The notes under the pieces: model-generated | Databases searched by the model: none | The model's input: the letters and a program-made list of their open reading frames with translations, nothing else | Told to the model about the DNA's origin: nothing | Part shown: piece after piece, positions 1-4,212 of the stretch | Numbering within the stretch: position 1 is the first letter of the stretch | Layout: each line of letters starts with the position of its first letter | Origin: Ruminococcus sp. AF41-9 | GTDB taxonomy: Bacteria > Bacillota > Clostridia > Lachnospirales > Lachnospiraceae | DNA: 6,007 bases | Reading direction: 5' to 3' | NCBI RefSeq assembly: GCF_003477525.1 | Contig: NZ_QUDO01000099.1 | Location: 1-6,007, forward strand | Position numbers and translations under genes: made by a program

Positions 1-157
1 AAACGCTGAAGGCATCTAAGCGTGAAGCCCCCCTTAAGATGAGATATCCCATTCGAAAGAAGTAAACCCCCTTGAAGACGACGAGGTAGATAGGGCAGAG
101 GTGGAAGTGTGGTAACACATGGAGCTGACTGTTACTAATCGGGTGAGGGCTTGACCA
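1..157 (+). rRNA. 23S ribosomal RNA, 3' end (partial)
   Basis: This is the last ~157 nt of large-subunit rRNA (domain VI); the rest lies left of the window. The conserved CGCTGAAGGCATCTAAGCG stretch at 4-22, the purine-rich GAGGTAGATAGGGCAGAGG-like segment around 82-102, and the terminal block GGAGCTGACTGTTACTAATC followed by GGGCTTGACC (147-156) match the 3' end of bacterial 23S rRNA. The final CTTGACC is the strand that pairs with the GGTCAAG at the 5' end of mature 23S in Firmicutes, so the mature end is placed near 156-158, accurate to a few bases. It is the promoter-distal rRNA gene of this operon and is followed by tRNA-Trp rather than by 5S rRNA. Confidence 0.96.
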
Positions 158-212
158 AGAATCGCAGGAAGTAATGATTTTCAGGGAATGTCAACATGTA
201 TGTAGTTTTGAG

Positions 213-230
213 AGTATATAAAAATATACT
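213..230 (+). other. Small hairpin in the 23S-tRNA spacer
   Basis: AGTATAT (213-219) and ATATACT (224-230) form a perfect 7-bp stem with an AAAA loop, ending 4 nt before the tRNA. No T-run follows, so it is unlikely to be a terminator. It lies where the primary transcript must be cut to release the 23S 3' end and the tRNA 5' end, so a role in processing is possible but not shown. The rest of the spacer (158-212) contains nothing recognisable. Confidence 0.45.
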
Positions 231-234
231 TTGT

Positions 235-305
235 AGGGGATTGGTCAAATGGTATGATAGGGGTCTCCAAAACCTTTGGTGGGAGTTCGATTCTCTCATC
301 CCCTG
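235..305 (+). tRNA. tRNA-Trp (anticodon CCA)
   Basis: A complete cloverleaf can be drawn. Acceptor AGGGGAT (235-241) pairs perfectly with ATCCCCT (298-304). The D stem GTCA/TGAT closes a 7-nt loop containing GG (251-252). Anticodon stem GGGGT/ACCTT closes loop CTCCAAA (265-271), whose anticodon at 267-269 is CCA, reading UGG. A 4-nt variable loop follows. T stem GGGAG/CTCTC closes loop TTCGATT (286-292). The discriminator is G305, a known bacterial tRNA-Trp identity base. CCA is not encoded, since CTC follows. The anticodon stem has two G-U pairs at its outer end, the D stem one and the T stem one, which is more wobble than usual but still a sound fold. It lies 77 nt after 23S and just before a terminator, so it is probably co-transcribed with the rRNA. 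Confidence 0.95.
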
Positions 306-311
306 CTCTTA

Positions 312-363
312 AAAACGCTCGAAAGCCTTGTATTTAATGGGTTTCGGGCGTTTTCTATTTTTT
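312..363 (+). terminator. Intrinsic terminator of the rRNA-tRNA operon
   Basis: AAAACGCTCGAAA (312-324) pairs over 13 bp, with one G-U, with TTTCGGGCGTTTT (342-354). Two more G-C pairs follow beyond a G-G mismatch, closing an 11-nt loop. The descending arm runs into a T-rich tail (351-363, TTTTCTATTTTTT). It begins 7 nt after the tRNA and should end the ribosomal transcript here. The A-rich ascending arm could also give some termination on the minus strand. Confidence 0.9.
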
Positions 364-372
364 GGTCAAAAT

Positions 373-410
373 CAAATCTAATCACAAATCTAATCATAGG
401 GTCTAATCAC
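373..410. repeat. 12-bp direct tandem repeat plus a third partial copy
   Basis: CAAATCTAATCA occurs twice in perfect tandem (373-384 and 385-396). A third copy of its core, TCTAATCAC, follows at 402-410, so the cores are phased 12 and 13 bp apart, a little over one helical turn. Such spacing suggests protein-binding iterons, for example arm-type sites of a tyrosine recombinase near a tRNA, or a regulator site. No integrase is present in the window, so function is unknown. The stretch from the operon terminator to position 525 holds no other convincing feature. Confidence 0.6.
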
Positions 411-525
411 CTCTTTTCTTACGGAAAATTTCTCAAATTATATGTTGGCTATTTTATGTACAGAATCTGGTTTCAGAGATGTAGCAGTATTGATCTGAAA
501 ATAGCCGGTAATACCAGAAGAATAT

Positions 526-1113
526 TTGCACTTGCCATATGATAATTTTCTGAATATACTGTATATCTTTTTTGGCAGCAATGCTAATAAGTCCGCACCA
601 TCCTTTACCGGATATGTCGTAATCAGAGAAAATGAAAAAATTGCAATAAATATGCAATGTACGGTTTACAATATTAATTACGAAAGCAAGCAGGCAGTCA
701 AAAGAATTGTCAATACAGTCTCAAAAGATGGTATGTCACCATTTGATAAAATGCAGGCGTTTGTTGACTATGTTGAAAGTAAACATCCTAGATATTACTG
801 GAATAATGGAGAGTATCTGTATAAATTTGCTGCTGATACGGATGATAGTTTATGGTTTTATAACTGGCGATTTGATTCACTTGTGACACCGACAGTGTTG
901 TATCAGGCAGCGGAAGAAATCGGCGGTTTCGATGAAATCAAAAACCTGTACTATGATGGAAGCTGGAGTGAACACTGGTATGCACAAGTCCGAATCGGAA
1001 ACGACACCAGAAAGTATACGTTCTGTCCGATGTCCTCGTCTGGATATATAGAAAATCCATCATCAAGGAAAGTAAATTTTGGCGATTTATCAAAATTCAC
1101 CAGAATATATTGA
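526..1113 (+). CDS. Transglutaminase-like secreted-protein C-terminal fragment (probably 5'-truncated)
   Basis: The frame is open from 505 to the stop at 1111-1113; the first usable start is TTG at 526 (195 residues), with an alternative ATG at 652. Neither has a convincing RBS, and there is no signal peptide. The segment from about residue 66 looks like authentic protein: SPFDKMQAFVDYV (71-83) resembles the helix before the catalytic region of transglutaminase-like domains, and EHWYAQVRIG (149-158) resembles the catalytic-His strand, followed by a YTFCP segment. At the place expected for the catalytic Cys the protein reads RFDSLVTPTVL (115-125), with no Cys, so a standard Cys-His-Asp triad is not evident. 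From memory, Lachnospiraceae proteins of this shape are longer and begin with a signal peptide and Ig-like domains, which would make this the surviving C-terminal part. The family call is tentative; a short intact gene of unknown function is the alternative. Confidence 0.55.
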   Translation: MHLPYDNFLNILYIFFGSNANKSAPSFTGYVVIRENEKIAINMQCTVYNINYESKQAVKRIVNTVSKDGMSPFDKMQAFVDYVESKHPRYYWNNGEYLYKFAADTDDSLWFYNWRFDSLVTPTVLYQAAEEIGGFDEIKNLYYDGSWSEHWYAQVRIGNDTRKYTFCPMSSSGYIENPSSRKVNFGDLSKFTRIY

Positions 1114-1121
1114 ACTATATT

Positions 1122-1143
1122 TTCTCAGTGAGTTTCCTGAGAA
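1122..1143. repeat. Perfect 7-bp inverted repeat
   Basis: TTCTCAG (1122-1128) and CTGAGAA (1137-1143) form a perfect stem around an 8-nt loop, 9 bp after the end of the upstream ORF and just before the much longer palindrome. No T-run follows on either strand. It may be an accessory hairpin at the 3' end of the plus-strand transcript. Confidence 0.4.
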
Positions 1144-1152
1144 TGAAAAAAG

Positions 1153-1237
1153 AATCCCCAGTGTATATACTGACTTTCAATCATTAGACTTTTAGGTCTG
1201 ACTTTTTGAAAGTCGGTACATACCATGGGGATTTTTT
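1153..1237. terminator. Long near-palindrome, probable bidirectional terminator
   Basis: AATCCCCA (1153-1160) pairs with TGGGGATT (1226-1233). Further in, ACTGACTTTCA (1169-1179) pairs with TGAAAGTCGGT (1207-1217) with one G-U. The intervening arms pair imperfectly, and TTAGAC/GTCTGA (1184-1189/1196-1201) form an apical hairpin. T1232-T1237 follow on the plus strand; on the minus strand the hairpin is followed by a T-run (complement of AAAAAA at 1146-1151). It therefore fits a terminator for both converging frames. At 81 bp it is longer than most terminators and could alternatively be a small palindromic repeat element. Confidence 0.75.
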
Positions 1238-1240
1238 ATA

Positions 1241-1852
1241 TTATTTGAATACTATTGAAAGTGTTTCAACACCTTTGTTTTTTCCATTTTCAAAGACTAT
1301 GTTTAGAATGTAGTTTCCTTTGCCGCCTTGTACTCTTACACCTTTAAAAAGATTGCTGTTATTGTCGTCTTCTCTAATATCATTTTCTACGGAATTTCCC
1401 TTTTTATCCTTTACGGTTGTGTAACAAGAATACCAACCTTTTTTGGTGTTAAATTTTATATTAATATTTTTACCAGCATATTTATCATAACTGAGATAAA
1501 TTTTATCTGTTTTGGCAAATTTGCTTCCTGAAATGGTAGTACTACCAATTTTTATTGAAGAAATTGGATTGGCATATTTATATACAGTAACATTTGTCTT
1601 AAAAGTTTTATTTCCTACTTTTGTTGTAATAACTGTTTTTCCGGCACATTTAGGAGCGAAATGAATTAATTTCATAAAACCTAGATTTTCAGTTGTGATT
1701 TTACCGATTTTTGGATTGGCTAATTTAACAGAAATCTTTTTGGCATGTGTTGTTGCGAGGCTTAACGGCTCATTTTGGTTTTTTATAGAAATATATCCTG
1801 TAAGATTTTTCTCCTTTTCTTTACTTTGGTAAAGTGTTTTGATAGTTTGATT
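1241..1852 (-). pseudogene. Headless paralogue of the secreted Ig-like protein
   Basis: On the minus strand the frame is open from just inside a stop at 1853-1855 to the stop at 1241-1243 (203 residues), yet its only ATG is at 1675, without an RBS. The translation upstream of that ATG still aligns with the intact paralogue at 1986-2687: IKTLYQSKEKEKNLTGYIS matches the VVTLYSSKSKNYNSFLGNY region at the start of the mature protein. Further on, YKYANPISSIKIG, SKFAKTD and DKYAGKNINIKF match KKYTNPLKSLKID, SKFKTD and AKYAGKKIKVSY, and the tails TLSIVFK and TCMVIFQ agree. Homology thus covers nearly the whole mature region, while initiator and signal peptide are missing, and other minus-strand frames up to 1960 show no signal peptide. 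This indicates 5' truncation. A product starting at 1675 (144 residues) would be an unexported half-domain; if a gene caller reports this locus it would probably be 1241-1675. Confidence 0.75.
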
Positions 1853-1921
1853 TTACTATGATGGCATTTTATAGTCAATATGTCATTCATATTTGAACTT
1901 AAAAAACCTCATCCAAAAGAC

Positions 1922-1950
1922 TTGAATCTACACAAAAGTCAGAATATAAT
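1922..1950 (+). promoter_or_regulatory. Sigma-A-type promoter for the Ig-like secreted protein gene
   Basis: TTGAAT (1922-1927) is separated by exactly 17 bp from a consensus TATAAT (1945-1950). Transcription would start near 1957, giving a leader of about 30 nt before the ATG at 1986, with room only for the RBS. No operator-like repeat is seen within it. Confidence 0.85.
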
Positions 1951-1970
1951 AAAGTTACAGATTGCTTAAA

Positions 1971-1977
1971 AAGGAGG
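1971..1977 (+). promoter_or_regulatory. Shine-Dalgarno site that fixes the start at 1986
   Basis: AAGGAGG lies 8 nt before ATG 1986, ideal spacing. The longest frame starts at TTG 1962, but that start lies upstream of this RBS and would put eight charged residues ahead of the signal peptide, so ATG 1986 is preferred. Confidence 0.9.
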
Positions 1978-1985
1978 AAAAGACG

Positions 1986-2687
1986 ATGAAGAAAATAAGC
2001 AGGAAATTAAGTGTCATTTTTATGACAGTGATGTTGGCGGTTATGATGGTATTGTCTACAGCAGCAGAAACACAGGCAGCGACTACGACACCTCAAAAAA
2101 GAGTTGTTACCTTATACTCCTCGAAATCTAAAAACTATAACAGTTTTTTAGGAAATTATGTTTCTGCTAATATGTATAATATCGATGTTGCTCCTAAAAA
2201 TTCCAAGTTTCAGAGTTTAAAATCCGCAGATAGAAAAAAAGCAACACTTGCGCTTAAAAATGGTGCTGGAGTCAGTGCGGGGATGCAGGCAGTTGTTGCA
2301 ACAGTTAAGAAAACCGGCAATGTAACCGTATCTTACAAGAAACAGGGGACAGTTAATAAACAGACATTTGTTGTAAAGAAATATACAAATCCATTAAAGA
2401 GTTTAAAAATTGATGGAACAAACATTGCATCTAAATTTAAAACAGATAATGTTTATGTATTACCATATGCAAAATATGCAGGAAAGAAGATTAAAGTCTC
2501 ATATAGTGCAGCCAGCAATTTTGAACTCTCATACGTCGATTATCTGTTACAACCAGGTAATATGAAGTCAGATATGGTTAAAAATAAGGGTACAGTAAAA
2601 ATACAGAAGAAGAACTCTGCATTATTGATTAGTGCATATAATGCAAAAACACAGCAAAATGAAACCTGCATGGTGATTTTCCAGTAA
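1986..2687 (+). CDS. Secreted lysine-rich Ig-like (bacterial Ig-type) domain protein
   Basis: The product has 233 residues and is exported. The N-terminus MKKISRKLS is basic, followed by a hydrophobic core (about residues 10-24) and a likely signal peptidase site near TQA-A (29-32). No LPXTG motif, lipobox or C-terminal membrane anchor is visible, so it is probably released or held by charge: the mature part is very rich in Lys. Residues ~80-130 (KKATLALKNG, QAVVATVKKTGNVTVSYK, then FVVKKYTNP) have the rhythm of bacterial Ig-like group 2 domains, in which a statement of change is followed by G-x-V-T-V-x-Y strands. Residues ~134-233 form a second unit, probably also beta-rich, that is shared with the divergent paralogue at 1241-1852. 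The family's biochemical function is not recognised; cell-surface adhesion or wall binding would be a guess. No terminator follows; the next promoter begins 6 bp after the stop. Confidence 0.85.
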   Translation: MKKISRKLSVIFMTVMLAVMMVLSTAAETQAATTTPQKRVVTLYSSKSKNYNSFLGNYVSANMYNIDVAPKNSKFQSLKSADRKKATLALKNGAGVSAGMQAVVATVKKTGNVTVSYKKQGTVNKQTFVVKKYTNPLKSLKIDGTNIASKFKTDNVYVLPYAKYAGKKIKVSYSAASNFELSYVDYLLQPGNMKSDMVKNKGTVKIQKKNSALLISAYNAKTQQNETCMVIFQ

Positions 2688-2693
2688 CATCAC

Positions 2694-2722
2694 TTGACAA
2701 AAGAAAACACAGGTAGTATGAT
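2694..2722 (+). promoter_or_regulatory. Promoter of the fluoride riboswitch-antiporter transcript
   Basis: A perfect TTGACA (2694-2699) is followed, after 17 bp, by TATGAT (2717-2722), one mismatch from consensus. Initiation would fall near 2729, just ahead of the aptamer that begins at about 2736. So strong a promoter fits a gene whose control is exerted after initiation by the riboswitch. Confidence 0.88.
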
Positions 2723-2734
2723 AAACAGGAATTT

Positions 2735-2796
2735 CGGGGAATGAAGTTCTCCCCTGGGAAACCAAAACCGCTGATATAAGCTGATGACTTCTACGA
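2735..2796 (+). promoter_or_regulatory. Fluoride riboswitch aptamer (crcB motif)
   Basis: The leader matches the fluoride aptamer architecture. P1 is GGGGA/TCCCC (2736-2740/2750-2754), enclosing loop ATGAAGTTC. The conserved joining segment ends AAAACCGCT (2764-2772). A short stem GCT/AGC (2770-2772/2779-2781) leads into the hallmark CTGATG (2781-2786) and ACTTCTAC (2787-2794). The loop's GAAGT (2743-2747) is complementary to ACTTC (2787-2791), giving the long-range pseudoknot that defines this class. An additional TGG-GAAA-CCA mini-hairpin may form at 2755-2764. Known members bind fluoride with Mg2+ and switch on genes for fluoride resistance. Its position directly after a promoter and before an ion antiporter supports the call. 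Identified by eye against the remembered consensus. Confidence 0.92.
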
Positions 2797-2863
2797 TTGA
2801 TTAATTATGCGCAATTGTTCATGCGTGATTGTTAATTGGTCGTAGAGGGTGTCAGCTTTTTTT
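2779..2863 (+). terminator. Riboswitch-controlled terminator (expression platform)
   Basis: AGCTGATGACTTCTACGA (2779-2796) pairs with TCGTAGAGGGTGTCAGCT (2840-2857) through Watson-Crick and G-U pairs, extended inward by the TTGATTAATTATGCGCA / TGCGTGATTGTTAATTGG arms, and is followed by seven T residues (2857-2863). Its ascending arm contains the aptamer's CTGATG and the pseudoknot strand ACTTCTAC, so aptamer and terminator exclude each other. Without ligand the hairpin should form and stop transcription; with fluoride it should be blocked, making this an ON switch. Confidence 0.9.
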
Positions 2864-2905
2864 GTGGGGAAAAGAAGAAAATAAAACAGAAGGAGCAATC
2901 AAACT

Positions 2906-4111
2906 ATGTTAACATCACTGTCATTGATTTTTCTGGTGGGACTGGCGATGGGAGCCATCTGCCAGAAACTGAAACTGCCGCGTATTATCGGAATGCTTGC
3001 AACGGGAATTGTGCTGGGACCATATGTGTTAGACCTGCTGGACCCGAGCATTTTATCCATATCTTCTGATCTGCGAAAAATGGCACTGATCATTATTCTG
3101 CTAAAAGCAGGACTTTCTCTGAATCTGGAGGATTTAAAGAAGGTAGGCAGACCTGCGATTATGATGTCTTTTGTGCCGGCATCTTTTGAAATCGTTGGAT
3201 ATTTACTGTTTGCACCCGCAATACTGGGAATTACCAGAGTAGAAGCTGCTGTCATGGGTTCTGTACTTGCTGCGGTATCTCCGGCAGTTGTAGTGCCGAG
3301 AATGGTTCAACTGATGGAAACAAAATACGGAACAGAGAAAGCGATTCCGCAGATGATCATGGCGGGAGCATCCTGTGACGATATCTTTGTTATTGTATTG
3401 TTTACCACATTTTTGAGCATGGCACAGGGAGGCAGCGCGGATATCAAAGCATTTGCCAATATTCCGGTTTCCATTATTCTGGGAATTATTCTTGGAGCGA
3501 TTGTGGGATATCTGCTTTATCTGTTTTTTGAGACTGCATATGCGAAGAAACATTATGTCAGAAACAGTATGAAAGTAATCATTGTTCTGGGATTTTCTTT
3601 TCTCCTGATTGCGATTGAAGGCTGGCTGGAAGGAAAAATTGCAGTCTCCGGGCTGCTGGCAGTGGTAAGTATGGCATGCGTTCTGAAAATGAAATGCACA
3701 GCTTTTGTATCAAAGAGATTGTCGGAAAAATTCGGAAAGCTCTGGCTGGCTGCGGAAGTGATTCTTTTCGTTCTGGTGGGTGCTGCTGTGGATATCCGCT
3801 ATACACTGGAAGCCGGACTTGCCGCAGTTGCTATGATTTTCGTTGCGCTGATCTTCCGGTCTTTCGGCGTACTGCTCTGTACCGTAAAAACAAATCTTTC
3901 TGCAAAAGAAAGAGCTTTTTGCGTGATCGCCTATCTCCCAAAAGCAACCGTACAGGCTGCAATTGGCTCTGTTCCATTCGCCGCAGGACTGCCGTGTGGT
4001 AAAATCGTGCTTTCTGTAGCTGTTATGGCGATTATCATCACGGCTCCATTGGGTGCTTTTGGTATGGACCTTACCTATAAGAAATTTCTGACAAGAGAAG
4101 AAAGCAGGTAG
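2906..4111 (+). CDS. Cation:proton antiporter (CPA2/NapA-like), fluoride-riboswitch controlled
   Basis: This 401-residue integral membrane protein should exchange H+ for Na+ or another monovalent cation across the cytoplasmic membrane. ATG 2906 follows AAGGAG (2890-2895) by 10 nt. Hydrophobic segments run from residue 1 to ~385, consistent with the 10-13 helices of the family, and the length is normal. Visible motifs are LPRIIGMLATGIVLGP (24-39) in the first helices, LLKAGLSLNLEDL (65-77), SPAVVVPRM (125-133) where the family has its unwound helix, the twin acidic pair in GASCDDIF (D158, D159) typical of electrogenic CPA2/NapA/NhaA-type exchangers, and LPKATVQAAIG (344-354), whose K346 corresponds by position to the lysine that pairs with the Asp in that group. 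It is the sole gene immediately behind the fluoride aptamer. Antiporters of this kind are a known, less common class of fluoride-riboswitch targets; whether the ion moved is Na+, H+ with F-, or something else cannot be read from sequence. No Fluc/CrcB or CLC-F gene is in the window. Confidence 0.93.
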   Translation: MLTSLSLIFLVGLAMGAICQKLKLPRIIGMLATGIVLGPYVLDLLDPSILSISSDLRKMALIIILLKAGLSLNLEDLKKVGRPAIMMSFVPASFEIVGYLLFAPAILGITRVEAAVMGSVLAAVSPAVVVPRMVQLMETKYGTEKAIPQMIMAGASCDDIFVIVLFTTFLSMAQGGSADIKAFANIPVSIILGIILGAIVGYLLYLFFETAYAKKHYVRNSMKVIIVLGFSFLLIAIEGWLEGKIAVSGLLAVVSMACVLKMKCTAFVSKRLSEKFGKLWLAAEVILFVLVGAAVDIRYTLEAGLAAVAMIFVALIFRSFGVLLCTVKTNLSAKERAFCVIAYLPKATVQAAIGSVPFAAGLPCGKIVLSVAVMAIIITAPLGAFGMDLTYKKFLTREESR

Positions 4112-4164
4112 AATATTTTTGATAGAAAAACAAAAACCAGATAGCACTTTGTTACAAATGACGG

Positions 4165-4170
4165 TATAAT
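4165..4170 (+). promoter_or_regulatory. Candidate -10 element of the AAA-ATPase gene
   Basis: A consensus TATAAT lies 43 bp before ATG 4213. The hexamer 17 bp upstream (TAGCAC, 4142-4147) is a poor -35 and there is no extended -10 TG, so strength is uncertain. No convincing terminator occurs in the 101-bp gap after the antiporter, so the gene could instead, or also, be reached by read-through from the riboswitch promoter. Confidence 0.4.
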
Positions 4171-4212
4171 TAATATTACAGAAATAAAAAAGAAGGGAGG
4201 CCGGAGATTTCT

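Noticed and set aside
158..420. 5S rRNA gene after 23S
   Set aside because: The gaps are too short, and no 5S-like conserved blocks are visible on either side of the tRNA.
276..542. Plus-strand 88-residue frame with an apparent start inside the tRNA
   Set aside because: It overlaps the T-arm and acceptor of tRNA-Trp and the operon terminator, has no RBS, and its translation looks like random AT-rich sequence.
1241..1675. Minus-strand ATG at 1675 as the true start of a complete 144-residue gene
   Set aside because: No RBS precedes it, and homology to the paralogue continues in frame upstream of the ATG to 1852, so this start lies inside the ancestral coding region.
1800..1940. Short minus-strand frame starting ATG AAT GAC upstream of the truncated paralogue, as a frameshifted signal peptide
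   Set aside because: Its ~35 residues are basic but have no hydrophobic core and no cleavage site, so it does not supply the missing signal peptide.
1962..1985. Upstream TTG start for the secreted Ig-like protein
   Set aside because: This start precedes the AAGGAGG at 1971-1977 and would add charged residues in front of the signal peptide; ATG 1986 has ideal spacing to the RBS.
2836..3255. Frames overlapping the antiporter start on both strands (2836-3069 plus, 2899-3255 minus)
   Set aside because: They overlap the riboswitch terminator or lie antisense to membrane helices with conserved antiporter motifs; no RBS or recognisable domain.
4112..4140. Terminator after the antiporter (ATTTTT...AAAAAC)
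   Set aside because: Only a weak A/T stem can be drawn and no U-run follows it, so it is not a credible intrinsic terminator.
3203..4147. Several 75-145-residue frames antisense to or out of frame with the antiporter
   Set aside because: They are by-products of the codon pattern of the antiporter gene, with no RBS and compositionally odd translations.
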